A model generated the notes under the pieces. That model saw only the letters and a program-made list of their open reading frames with translations, was not told the DNA's origin and searched no databases. Below, one piece after another: positions 43,160 to 50,712 of a stretch of 64,000 bases of DNA. The position numbers and the translations under genes were made by a program. Each line of letters opens with the position of its first letter. Position 1 is the first letter of the stretch. The stretch is from Methanoculleus marisnigri JR1 (GTDB taxonomy: Archaea > Halobacteriota > Methanomicrobia > Methanomicrobiales > Methanoculleaceae): positions 1,110,695 through 1,174,694 of the forward strand of contig NC_009051.1 in assembly GCF_000015825.1 (NCBI RefSeq). The letters are read 5' to 3'.

Positions 43160-43244
43160 TGCGGGGGAAGGGATTCGAACCCTTGAACTCCTTCGAGACT
43201 GGACCCTAAATCCAGCGCCTTTGACCTGGCTCGGCAACCCCCGC
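43160..43244 (-). tRNA. tRNA-Leu (TAG)
   Basis: The minus strand gives GCGGGGG/CCCCCGC acceptor with discriminator A, anticodon stem CTGGA/TCCAG with loop TTTAGGG (anticodon TAG), the long variable arm of class II tRNAs, and T arm AAGGG-TTCGAAT-CCCTT. Its 3' end faces the accessory island. Confidence 0.95.
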
Positions 43245-43584
43245 CTGCATATAGTGTCGGCGCCGGGAGCATTATAATTGCTCCCCGCCGCCGGTACGGG
43301 GGTCCGCCGCCGGGCGCACGATCTGCGGCACCCCCCCCGCGCCCGGCACCGGTCCGACCCCCCCGGATCTTGTGTTATCCGCGATCTGAGGCACAGGGCG
43401 GCCCCGAGGGCATCCGTGGAAAAATATATGGTTTATAATATTCATTACACAACATACAAAATTAACCGGTGGCTGTCATGCCGGAGGCACGCCTGAGGCG
43501 CATTCGGGTCGAATAACGCCCGAAATGTTAACAACAAAACCTTTATTGAATAGATTGACCGTATTTTCCAGTAGTTGAGTGATA
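43245..43584 (+). promoter_or_regulatory. Promoter region of the eha-fwd operon
   Basis: A 340-base gap. An AT-rich block at 43420-43440 (AAAAATATATGGTTTATAAT) and another at 43541-43553 (CCTTTATTGAATA) are TATA candidates. Between them lies an inverted repeat TTCGGG (43503-43508) / CCCGAA (43519-43524). The first 130 bases after tRNA-Leu are GC-rich and featureless. No ehaA-like gene is seen. Confidence 0.45.
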
Positions 43585-44070
43585 ATGCTGGGTGAGATCC
43601 TCCATATCCTGGCGGCGGCCGCTGTCAGCTGGATTCTCTTCGTTACCGTCGATATTCTCTTCAAATTGCCGGAAGCGGGGGGCGTCAGCGGAGCGTCGGC
43701 TATCGCGCGGGATATCGAGGCCGGCGGCGGCGCTCTCGCCGGCGGCACCATGATGGGGAACATCGTCTGCTCCCCCGACGCCTCGGCCGGGACGCTCCTT
43801 GCCGCATGCGGCGTCTACGTCGCCGGCATCCCCGGCGGGCTCGTCGCGGCCGCGCTCGTCTTCATCGGCAACCGCATCTGCCACGACCCCGGCTATGCCG
43901 GAACCACCGGCGCGGTCCTCGCCACGTTCGTCGTCTACGGCTTCACGCTGGTCGGGTTCGCCGCAACGGACTTCATCGCGGGCATGGTGATCGCCATCCT
44001 CACCATCCAGGGGCTCTCCCACGCCCACGCGAGCCGGCTTCTCGCACGGCTCTGGAGGGTCAGAGAGTGA
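43585..44070 (+). CDS. ehaB: Energy-converting hydrogenase Eha, subunit B
   Basis: A 161-residue membrane protein with four to five helices and a conserved loop GGGALAGGTMMGNIVC. Its size, the following gene order and the overall hydrophobic design fit EhaB, a membrane subunit of the Eha hydrogenase. ATG 43585 is preferred; a GTG at 43579 is also in frame. It overlaps ehaC by four bases. The exact letter assignment rests on position within the operon, and an ehaA-like gene is absent. Confidence 0.75.
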   Translation: MLGEILHILAAAAVSWILFVTVDILFKLPEAGGVSGASAIARDIEAGGGALAGGTMMGNIVCSPDASAGTLLAACGVYVAGIPGGLVAAALVFIGNRICHDPGYAGTTGAVLATFVVYGFTLVGFAATDFIAGMVIAILTIQGLSHAHASRLLARLWRVRE

Positions 44071-44309
44071 TCGCGATCTACATCGTCGCCGCTCTGGCGG
44101 TCTTTGCCGCGATCAGGGCCACCGTCGAGAAGAACACGGGGAGAAAACTCCCCTACGTCAACGTCATGAACTTCGCTATCGCCGGGACGGTCGTCCTGCT
44201 GCTCGACCACCCGCTCGCCCTCGTCGCGGCTGCGGCCTACTTCGTCGGCTCCACGCTCGAGGCGAACGCCATAGCGAGCACCTACGCGGGGGGTGAGCGG
44301 CGTGGATGA
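44067..44309 (+). CDS. ehaC: Energy-converting hydrogenase Eha, subunit C (DUF2109)
   Basis: 80 residues starting at GTG 44067, which overlaps the ehaB stop (GTGA). It has two to three membrane helices (IYIVAALAVFAAIRATVEKN and NFAIAGTVVLLLDHPLALVA) and ends GGERRG. Size and place match EhaC. It is part of the membrane arm that carries ions. Confidence 0.75.
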   Translation: MIAIYIVAALAVFAAIRATVEKNTGRKLPYVNVMNFAIAGTVVLLLDHPLALVAAAAYFVGSTLEANAIASTYAGGERRG

Positions 44310-44538
44310 CCTCCTCGTCCTCCTCTTCGCGGCCGTGGCGCTCATCGGGGCGGTGAGCGCCCACCTCCAGCGGGACCGCTTCGGCAAGCTGATCGCCGTC
44401 GGGATCGTCTTCGGCGGCATCGCGCCGTTCATCGCCGCCCGCGGCTACCTGGACGTCCTCATCGCCGTTAGCCTGATCGTCCCCGTCACCACGATCATCA
44501 TACTGCTGATCTGCAGGAGGGATGCCAATGATGCCTGA
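44302..44538 (+). CDS. ehaD: Energy-converting hydrogenase Eha, subunit D (DUF2108)
   Basis: About 78 residues from GTG 44302, for which GGTGAG lies at the right distance; a GTG at 44293 would add three residues. It is a two-to-three-helix protein with GVDDLLVLLFAAVALIGAVS and the conserved basic loop HLQRDRFGKL, which resembles the short MnhF/EhaD-type antiporter subunits. The start overlaps ehaC. It belongs to the ion-translocating membrane part. Confidence 0.76.
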   Translation: MDDLLVLLFAAVALIGAVSAHLQRDRFGKLIAVGIVFGGIAPFIAARGYLDVLIAVSLIVPVTTIIILLICRRDANDA

Positions 44539-44767
44539 GTTCGTCCTCGGCTGCATCATCCTCATCATCGGGGTGATCGCCGCCGGGTTCCCGCGCCCGA
44601 TGACCTATCTCGGGAGGCTGATCAGCCTCGAGATCCCCGCGTTCGGCCTCCTCCTGATCATGCTCGCCTACGACGAGATGCTCGCCCTGCTGACGTTCAT
44701 CGGGGTCACGGCGATCTCGACCTTCGTCCTCGTCCGGGCGATCGAACGCAAGGAGGCAGCAGAATGA
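44528..44767 (+). CDS. ehaE: Energy-converting hydrogenase Eha, subunit E (DUF2107)
   Basis: 79 residues from ATG 44528, chosen because GGAGG (44516-44520) lies seven bases before it; ATG 44522 and 44531 are alternatives. Three helices with the motif FPRPMTYLGRLISLEIPAFG, related to MnhG/EhaE-type small membrane subunits. It overlaps ehaD at its start and ehaF at its end (ATGA). Confidence 0.78.
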   Translation: MMPEFVLGCIILIIGVIAAGFPRPMTYLGRLISLEIPAFGLLLIMLAYDEMLALLTFIGVTAISTFVLVRAIERKEAAE

Positions 44768-45228
44768 CGCCGAACCGGTCGATCATCACCCGGATATCGG
44801 CGATAATCTCACGGGTCGAGAACCTCACCTCGCTCTACGCGCTCCTCGCGATCGTCGTCGTCGTGCTCGGCCTCGTCAGCCTGCCGTTCATCGCCTACCA
44901 CGACGACCAGCTCTACGAAAAGACCCTCGACCCGGCAAGCACCCTCGACCCCTACGACCGGGGCGGCGTGCCCTTCGGGACGACCCCCGTGAAGGCCCAG
45001 TACCCGGAGAACTCGCCCTACGCCGGATACGTGACGGCCTACCTGACCCCGTTCAGCCAGTGGCTTGCCGACACCACCCACCATATGGGAACGACGATCG
45101 TCGCTCACCCGGGCGGCATCATCGACGAGATCCTCTACAACACCCGGGGGCTGGATACCGTCGTCGAGACGAGCATCCTTTTCGTGGCGTTCGGGATCGC
45201 GAGTTACCTCTTCAGGAGGGATGACTGA
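44764..45228 (+). CDS. ehaF: Energy-converting hydrogenase Eha, subunit F (DUF2106)
   Basis: 154 residues: an N-terminal amphipathic part, one helix (YALLAIVVVVLGLVSLPF), a long outside loop of about 80 residues rich in Pro, Tyr and Asp, and a C-terminal helix (VVETSILFVAFGIASYLF). This arrangement resembles MnhB-like subunits and matches EhaF in length and place. It overlaps neighbours by four bases and one base. Confidence 0.8.
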   Translation: MTPNRSIITRISAIISRVENLTSLYALLAIVVVVLGLVSLPFIAYHDDQLYEKTLDPASTLDPYDRGGVPFGTTPVKAQYPENSPYAGYVTAYLTPFSQWLADTTHHMGTTIVAHPGGIIDEILYNTRGLDTVVETSILFVAFGIASYLFRRDD

Positions 45229-45830
45229 TGGATATCGCCTACCCGGTCGGCCTCGTCGTCGTCGCGGCCTCGATCGTCATTGGGTTTACCGCCCTCGTCC
45301 GGGAGAAGGACGACCTGCACCGGATCCTCCTCACCGACCTCGCGGAGATCCTCGCCCTCGTCCTGATCGCGCTCGTCGCCACCGACCTCGCCGAGGCGCT
45401 CATCCTCCCCGGGCTCGTCGTCGGGATATCCGAACTGATGGCCGTCTCGGAGGTCTACATCGCGAAGGAAGGGCTCCGGGCGCCGACGGGGCCGCCGTTC
45501 CGGATCGAGGTGATGGACAGCGCTCCGGGCATCCTCGCGCTGATCCTGGTCGCCTACGGCATCGTCCTCTCGGGGTTCACCGGCGGAGCGATCGCCGCGG
45601 TCGGCGCGGTCTTCTACTTCATGTGCCGGGGGCACGCCGAGCAGTTCGAGTTGATCGAGACCGTGAGCGGCTACGCATGGGCGTTCTGGATAGGAGCGTT
45701 CTTCATCTTCATGTTCCTCCCTGCGTACTGGTTCTTCGGGGTGATGATCGCCGGAGGGGCGATCCTCATCAAAGTGATGGCGAAGATGTCCCTTGTCGGG
45801 ACGATGCGGCGGGGTGGTCCGGATGTTTGA
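45228..45830 (+). CDS. ehaG: Energy-converting hydrogenase Eha, subunit G (DUF2105)
   Basis: A 200-residue membrane protein with about six helices; it contains REKDDLHRILLTDLAEILAL and LVVGISELMAVSEVYIAKEG. Length and position agree with EhaG. It starts at an ATG sharing one base with the ehaF stop, after GGAGGG. It is part of the membrane arm that uses the ion gradient. Confidence 0.8.
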   Translation: MDIAYPVGLVVVAASIVIGFTALVREKDDLHRILLTDLAEILALVLIALVATDLAEALILPGLVVGISELMAVSEVYIAKEGLRAPTGPPFRIEVMDSAPGILALILVAYGIVLSGFTGGAIAAVGAVFYFMCRGHAEQFELIETVSGYAWAFWIGAFFIFMFLPAYWFFGVMIAGGAILIKVMAKMSLVGTMRRGGPDV

Positions 45831-46491
45831 TCTCCCCACGGCGAACATCGGCGGGCCGGACCTCTTCGTACTGGAGTTCGGCGACATCGTCGCCTACTTC
45901 AGCCCCTACACCGCGGCGCTCTTCGTCTTCGCGCTCATCTTCACGGTTCTCGTCATCGTGAGCCGCCCGGAGCGTCAGGTGGACATCGCGTTCGGCGGCG
46001 ACGCCTACTACACGAAGGTGGTCGACCCGGACCTCCTGCGGTTCCAGCGGTTCATGGCGATCGCCTGCGGGCTCGCTACGCTCGGGGCGGTGGTGACCGG
46101 GGACGTCTTCAACTTCACCCTCTTCGCCTCGATGGTGGGGATCACGAACATCGGCATCGTCGCGGCCTACCGGAACCGGCACGTCTTAAACGCCGCGTTC
46201 CAGTACGGCATCGTCGCGATGCTCGCCACCGTCCCGCTCTTCGGGGGCGCGGCGATCGTCCTCGCCGGCACCGGCACGCTGAGCATGTGGGAACTCTTCG
46301 GCGGCGCGATGGCGGTACCCCTCATCGCGAAGGCGTTCCTGGTCCTCGGCGTCATGGGGGAGGGGATGGCGCCGTTCTACATTGCAAAGGCGGAGATCAC
46401 GAGGGCGCAGGGAGCGCCGTTCATCCTGATGGTTCACGTCAGTTCGCTCCTCCTCTTCCTGCGCGTAACGGAGATCGTCATATCGATGTGA
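45823..46491 (+). CDS. ehaH: Energy-converting hydrogenase Eha, subunit H (antiporter-like)
   Basis: 222 residues from ATG 45823, overlapping ehaG by eight bases. It has about six helices and a shortened version of the proton-conducting NuoL/M/N-type fold: GDVFNFTLFASMVGITNIGI and FLVLGVMGEGMAPFYIAKAE, the latter carrying the charged helix residues expected in an ion path. Full antiporter-like subunits have over 400 residues, so this is the short EhaH form. It should help drive Na+ or H+ flow. Confidence 0.8.
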   Translation: MFDLPTANIGGPDLFVLEFGDIVAYFSPYTAALFVFALIFTVLVIVSRPERQVDIAFGGDAYYTKVVDPDLLRFQRFMAIACGLATLGAVVTGDVFNFTLFASMVGITNIGIVAAYRNRHVLNAAFQYGIVAMLATVPLFGGAAIVLAGTGTLSMWELFGGAMAVPLIAKAFLVLGVMGEGMAPFYIAKAEITRAQGAPFILMVHVSSLLLFLRVTEIVISM

Positions 46492-46497
46492 TTGGCC

Positions 46498-46701
46498 ATG
46501 AAGAAACAGACATCACTGGTCATTGGACTTGCGGCGGGCGGCATCGCGGTAGCAGCCGGGCTCCTTGCCGCTCTCGGCCACCTCCCGGTATGGGCTGCCG
46601 AACTCGTCGCGGTCGTCATGTTCCCTGCCTTCGTCATCTTCATCGCACTGTGGTGGAACGCAAAACCCGGAGAAGAAGATATCCCGTTCATAGGATACTG
46701 A
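46498..46701 (+). CDS. ehaI: Energy-converting hydrogenase Eha, subunit I-like
   Basis: 67 residues from ATG 46498 (a TTG at 46492 directly after the ehaH stop is also in frame). Two hydrophobic helices (VIGLAAGGIAVAAGLLAALG and WAAELVAVVMFPAFVIFIAL) and a short acidic tail. The letter is assigned by its place between ehaH and ehaJ. Confidence 0.6.
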   Translation: MKKQTSLVIGLAAGGIAVAAGLLAALGHLPVWAAELVAVVMFPAFVIFIALWWNAKPGEEDIPFIGY

Positions 46702-46702
46702 C

Positions 46703-47548
46703 ATGATCGAATACCTGCTCTTTGCCACCTTCATCGGCCTGCTCTTCCACGGCATCCACCGGAAAGTCATCGCGAGAGTCCAGGGACGCCCCGGACCGCC
46801 GATCTGGCAGGAGATCCTGCACACCCTGAAGTTCTCCTTCAAGGAGACCTGGATACCAAAGACGGCCAGCCAGACGCTCTTTGTGGGGATCGTCTTCGTC
46901 GCCATCGCCATCTGGAGCGGAGCCCTCTTCATCCTCCTCTCGGGAGGGAGCATCCTCCTCCTCTTTGCGGTCTACCTTCTCCACAAGATCGTGGAGCACG
47001 GGATGGGGCTCTCGACAGGCTCGCCCTACACGAAGTTCGGGGCTATCCGGTCGGTCATATCGGCGGCGTCGGAGCTCCCGCTCCTCGTCACCGTCGTCGC
47101 GATCTACTTCTTCACCCACTCGCTCTCGATCGCGGATATCGCGGCCTACCAGGAGGTTCACGGCCCGCTCCTCATCCTCGCGTTCCCGGCGGCCGTGGCG
47201 ATGTACCTCGTGATCCTCTCCAAGATGCACTACGGCCCGTTCTCGATCATCGAGGCGAAGGAGATCGTGAGCGGGAACATGACCGAACACTTCGGGGTCT
47301 GGCGCGCCGGGCTCGAGGTGGCGTACGCCCTCAAGACCTACGTGCTCCTCTACGCGTTCGTCCTCATCTTCATCGGGGCTCTGCCGCTCTGGCTGACGCT
47401 GCTCGTGATGCTCCTCGTCCTGGTATCGCTCTCGTTCGTCTGCGCCGTCACTCCCATGCTCTCGCCCTACGACACCGTGACGATACAGACCCTGGTGACG
47501 GGAGCGCTCGTCATCTACATCGTCATCCTCGGGGTGGTCATGGGATGA
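46703..47548 (+). CDS. ehaJ: Energy-converting hydrogenase Eha, subunit J (NuoH-like)
   Basis: A 281-residue membrane protein with about eight helices. The family markers are near the start (HRKVIARVQGRPGPPIWQEI, the NuoH/EchB-like RVQGRPGPP motif) and in a loop (SKMHYGPFSIIEAKEIVSG), where charged residues link the hydrogenase module to the membrane arm. It starts one base after the ehaI stop and overlaps the next gene by four bases. Confidence 0.9.
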   Translation: MIEYLLFATFIGLLFHGIHRKVIARVQGRPGPPIWQEILHTLKFSFKETWIPKTASQTLFVGIVFVAIAIWSGALFILLSGGSILLLFAVYLLHKIVEHGMGLSTGSPYTKFGAIRSVISAASELPLLVTVVAIYFFTHSLSIADIAAYQEVHGPLLILAFPAAVAMYLVILSKMHYGPFSIIEAKEIVSGNMTEHFGVWRAGLEVAYALKTYVLLYAFVLIFIGALPLWLTLLVMLLVLVSLSFVCAVTPMLSPYDTVTIQTLVTGALVIYIVILGVVMG

Positions 47549-47796
47549 ACGCGCTGCGGCTCCTGATCACGGCGGGGGCGGCCTTCTACGTCGTGGTGTT
47601 CCTCGTCCAGGTCGCCCGGGACGCGAGCGTGGCCGGCCAGGCACTGGCGGGAGTCGTCCTGCTCGCCGTCGTTGCGGGCCTCACCTGGATGCACGACGAA
47701 CTCGCCCTGAACCGCTACGAGGTAGCGCTGCTCTGGGTGATGGTGCTCGGGTTCCCCGCCTACGCGGCGGCGATTGCTCTGGGGGTGCTCGCGTGA
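47545..47796 (+). CDS. Eha small membrane subunit (K or L position)
   Basis: 83 residues, three helices (LLITAGAAFYVVVFLVQVAR, ALAGVVLLAVVAGLTW and VALLWVMVLGFPAYAAAIAL). It lies between ehaJ and ehaM, where other methanogens have ehaK and ehaL; only one gene is present here, so I give no letter. It resembles DUF2104-type (EhaL) proteins in size. Confidence 0.65.
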   Translation: MNALRLLITAGAAFYVVVFLVQVARDASVAGQALAGVVLLAVVAGLTWMHDELALNRYEVALLWVMVLGFPAYAAAIALGVLA

Positions 47797-48176
47797 AGTA
47801 CCTCTACGAAAAAGACCTCCGGCAGATGAAGTACAACATCCTGACGAGCACGAAGCACGACGAGGCCGTCCGGGCGATCGCAGAGCGGCTCGGGATGAGC
47901 GATGCGAAACTCCGCATGGTGCTGATCCGGCGGTTCGATATGTCCCTGCTCGAGAACCTCGAATCCCGGTGGCAGATGGGGCAGCGGCACGCGGACGACG
48001 GCGATCCGGTGGCGGAAGAACTCGGTTACGAACTCTTCACCCGGTTCATACCCCTCGTGGATACGGAAACGATGCAGACGATTTACAGTGACGCAACAGC
48101 AATGACCAGAGAGATGCCCTTTGAAGAGGCGATCGCGAGAGGAAAAGAACGGCTCAGGGAGGCGATCCGCTCATGA
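47793..48176 (+). CDS. ehaM: Energy-converting hydrogenase Eha, subunit M (DUF1959)
   Basis: A 127-residue soluble helical protein starting at GTG 47793 (GTGA overlap). The sequence KDLRQMKYNILTSTKHDEAV and LRMVLIRRFDMSLLENLESR is that of DUF1959, a family known only from Eha clusters. This gene, more than the small membrane genes, fixes the complex as Eha rather than Ehb or Ech. It probably binds the hydrogenase module on the cytoplasmic side. Confidence 0.85.
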   Translation: MKYLYEKDLRQMKYNILTSTKHDEAVRAIAERLGMSDAKLRMVLIRRFDMSLLENLESRWQMGQRHADDGDPVAEELGYELFTRFIPLVDTETMQTIYSDATAMTREMPFEEAIARGKERLREAIRS

Positions 48177-48628
48177 GCATCCTCCAGAAGATCAAGAACA
48201 CCGTCCGCTCAAGATCGATCCACGTCAGTTACGTCGACGTCGGGTCGTGCAACGGCTGCGACATCGAGGTGCTCGCCTGCCTTGCGCCGCGCTACGACAT
48301 CGAGCAGTACGGGATCTACGTCCACAACAACCCCCGGGAGGCCGACGTCCTCCTGGTGATCGGTTCGGTCACCCCCCAGTGGGTGGACAAACTCCGCGAC
48401 ATCTGGGACAAGATCCCGGAGCCGAAGGTGGCCGTTGCCATCGGCAACTGCCCCATATCGGGATGCGTCTATGCCCGAAGAGGTACCTTGACGAGCCCGC
48501 CCGTCGAGAAGTACATACCGATAGCTGCACAGGTGCCGGGCTGCCCGCCCCGCCCTACGGAGATCTTGAACGCCATACTCTCGGTCGCGCCGCTGATATT
48601 CAAGGATTACGAGGAGAAACAGCCATGA
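48173..48628 (+). CDS. ehaN: Eha [NiFe] hydrogenase small subunit
   Basis: 151 residues of the NuoB/EchC type. It has four cysteines for a proximal 4Fe-4S cluster: CNGCDIEVLACLAPRYDIEQ (first two in CNGC), IGNCPISGC and PGCPPRP. It is much shorter than soluble small subunits and has no signal peptide, as in group 4 hydrogenases. It passes electrons between EhaO and the ferredoxin-type subunits. It overlaps both neighbours by four bases. Confidence 0.93.
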   Translation: MSILQKIKNTVRSRSIHVSYVDVGSCNGCDIEVLACLAPRYDIEQYGIYVHNNPREADVLLVIGSVTPQWVDKLRDIWDKIPEPKVAVAIGNCPISGCVYARRGTLTSPPVEKYIPIAAQVPGCPPRPTEILNAILSVAPLIFKDYEEKQP

Positions 48629-49713
48629 AGAAGACCGTCGACGTCTCCATCCCGCTCGGCCCGATGCACCCCTGCTGGAAGGAGCCCGTCCGCCTCAAGT
48701 GCGAGACGGCGGGCGAGCGGGTGCTCAAGACCGAGCTGGAACTCGGTTACATGAAGAAGGGGATCGAGCGGATCATGCGAGGGCGGCCCTGGCAGGAGGT
48801 GATGTTTCTCGCCGAACGGGTCTGCGGCATCTGCTCGGTCGTCCACAACATGGTCTTCATCGAGACGATGGAGGAGATCAGTGATATCCCGGTTCCGCCG
48901 CGTGCGGCCTACCTCCGGGTCGTCGTCAACGAACTCGACCGGATGGCAAGCCACATCCTCGCGAACTTCTCCTACTGCTACACGATCGAGCACGAGACGC
49001 TCGCGATGTACCTCTTAAACATCCGGGAGACGGTGCTCGACAACCTGGAGCGGATCACGGGCTCGAGGATCAACACCGCCTACATGATCCCGGGCGGCGT
49101 CCGGTTCGATCTCCTGCCGGAGGACGCCGCGGCGCTGCTCGCCGATCTCGCGAAGGTGGAGGAGGAGATGAAGCGCTACGTCCGGATCTTCGAGACCGGC
49201 CCGCTGATTGCGCTCAGGAGCAAGGGGATCGGGTACATGAGCCGGGAAGAGGCGATCCGCGCCCACACCGTCGGCCCCACCGCCCGGGCGAGCGGTGTCG
49301 AGGACTCCGACCTCCGCCTCCGTCACCCGACCTACCGCGAACTCGGGTTTACCCAGATAACCCGGACGGAGGGCGACAACTTCGCCCGGGTCATGGTCCG
49401 GTTCCAGGAGGTCTTCCAGAGCATCGACCTGATAAGGAAATGCGTGGAGACCCTCCCTGAAGGCCCCATCCGGGGCGGCGGCCTCTGCAAGGCAGGCGAG
49501 GCCTCGTATGCCGGCGAGGCTCCCCGGGGCGAGTTGACCTACACCATCAAGACCGACGAATACGGCAGGGTGGTCGATATAGCAATCAGAACGCCGTCGA
49601 TCATGAACATCGAGGCCTGCGCCCACTCGATGATCGTCGACGCCGCGTCGATCGCGGACGTGACGTCGACGTTCATCAGCAGCGACCCCTGCATCGCGTG
49701 CAACGAGAGGTGA
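48625..49713 (+). CDS. ehaO: Eha [NiFe] hydrogenase large subunit
   Basis: A 362-residue catalytic subunit from ATG 48625 after GGAG. The Ni-Fe ligands are all present: Cys67 and Cys70 in RVCGIC, and Cys356 and Cys359 in DPCIAC three residues from the end. All four ligands are cysteine codons, with no in-frame TGA, so it is not a selenoprotein. The protein ends at DPCIACNER with hardly any extension, so C-terminal maturation cleavage is probably not needed, as in several group 4 enzymes. It oxidises H2 and reduces ferredoxin at the expense of the ion gradient. Confidence 0.95.
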   Translation: MKKTVDVSIPLGPMHPCWKEPVRLKCETAGERVLKTELELGYMKKGIERIMRGRPWQEVMFLAERVCGICSVVHNMVFIETMEEISDIPVPPRAAYLRVVVNELDRMASHILANFSYCYTIEHETLAMYLLNIRETVLDNLERITGSRINTAYMIPGGVRFDLLPEDAAALLADLAKVEEEMKRYVRIFETGPLIALRSKGIGYMSREEAIRAHTVGPTARASGVEDSDLRLRHPTYRELGFTQITRTEGDNFARVMVRFQEVFQSIDLIRKCVETLPEGPIRGGGLCKAGEASYAGEAPRGELTYTIKTDEYGRVVDIAIRTPSIMNIEACAHSMIVDAASIADVTSTFISSDPCIACNER

Positions 49714-49717
49714 AGAA

Positions 49718-50326
49718 ATGCGATCGTTCGTCTACTACGTGCGGGAGTTCCTCAGGCCGGAATGGATCCGGAAGTTCTTCTTCGCCCGGACCGCGCCGCT
49801 CGAGACCCCCTCCTACTTCAAGGGCTACCCGACCCGGACGGAGAAGGAGTGCACGGGGTGCTTCACCTGCATGATGATCTGCCCCGCACCCGGGGCGATC
49901 GCGGTCCTCCGCAAGAAGGACGAATGGGAGCCGGAGGTCTACCCCGGCCACTGCATCCGGTGCGGTCTCTGCGTCGAGGCGTGCCCGGAAGGGGTTCTCT
50001 CGAGCGGCCGGATCCTCGACGTCACCCGGCGCGACAGGACGGCGTTCGCCTCGTGGTATCACCTGGAGGTCGACGACACCCTCTGCATGCGGTGCGGGAA
50101 CTGCTGCGTCTCCTGCCCGGTCAACCGGGAGATCGACCCCCAGCTCGCGGGATCCGGGACGTCCGCGAGCGACGAGGTGATCATGCGGATCGAGGGCGGC
50201 CGGGTGCGGATCCTCCATATGGAGAAGTGCACCGGGTGCACGACCTGCGAGACCCAGTGCCCGAACCGTGCGATCCGGGTCGCCCGCATGGTGGAAGGGG
50301 TGCACCTACCGGAGGCGGAGGCATGA
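49718..50326 (+). CDS. Polyferredoxin linking Eha and Fwd
   Basis: 202 residues with four 4Fe-4S binding motifs: CTGCFTCMMICP, CIRCGLCVEACP, CMRCGNCCVSCP and CTGCTTCETQCP, giving sixteen ligand cysteines and a possible four clusters. It lacks membrane helices. It sits exactly between ehaO and fwdD, overlapping fwdD by four bases, so it could be the EhaP/Q-type electron carrier or the FwdF/G-type subunit, or serve both complexes. I therefore give no symbol. Confidence 0.85.
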   Translation: MRSFVYYVREFLRPEWIRKFFFARTAPLETPSYFKGYPTRTEKECTGCFTCMMICPAPGAIAVLRKKDEWEPEVYPGHCIRCGLCVEACPEGVLSSGRILDVTRRDRTAFASWYHLEVDDTLCMRCGNCCVSCPVNREIDPQLAGSGTSASDEVIMRIEGGRVRILHMEKCTGCTTCETQCPNRAIRVARMVEGVHLPEAEA

Positions 50327-50712
50327 CCTACCTCATGCTCACGGGGCGGACGGTGAACCAGGGTGTGACCGTCGAGAACAAGACCTCCGCCGAATACGCG
50401 GCCGAGACCTCGACCTGCTTCATGCACGAGTTCGACATGATGGAACTCGGGCTCGACGACGGGGATACCATCCGGGTGACCGGGCCGTGCGGAGAGGTCG
50501 TCATGCGGGCGGCGGCGTCGCCGGAAGTGGAGATGGGCACCGTCTTCGTCCCCTACGGGCCCTACGCAAACCACATCGTCGCTGCCGGCACCTGCTCCAC
50601 CGGGATGCCGGACTTCAAGTCCCACAAGGTGGAGATCGAACCGACCGACGAAGAGCCGAAACTGGTTCACGAGCTGATGGAAGACCTGGGAGGCCTTGCT
50701 TATGATCGTTAA
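50323..50712 (+). CDS. fwdD: Formylmethanofuran dehydrogenase subunit D
   Basis: 129 residues from ATG 50323. It is a double-psi beta-barrel domain like the C-terminal part of molybdopterin oxidoreductases: GRTVNQGVTVENKTSAEY, LGLDDGDTIRVTG and FVPYGPYANHIV. With FwdB it wraps the tungsto- or molybdopterin cofactor. It overlaps the genes on both sides (four and eleven bases), consistent with one polycistronic message. Confidence 0.92.
   Translation: MTYLMLTGRTVNQGVTVENKTSAEYAAETSTCFMHEFDMMELGLDDGDTIRVTGPCGEVVMRAAASPEVEMGTVFVPYGPYANHIVAAGTCSTGMPDFKSHKVEIEPTDEEPKLVHELMEDLGGLAYDR

Noticed and set aside
33201-43244. Genomic island integrated at tRNA-Leu
   Set aside because: The island ends at the 3' side of the tRNA gene, which is a usual target, but I found no integrase and no second copy of the tRNA 3' end at the left border.
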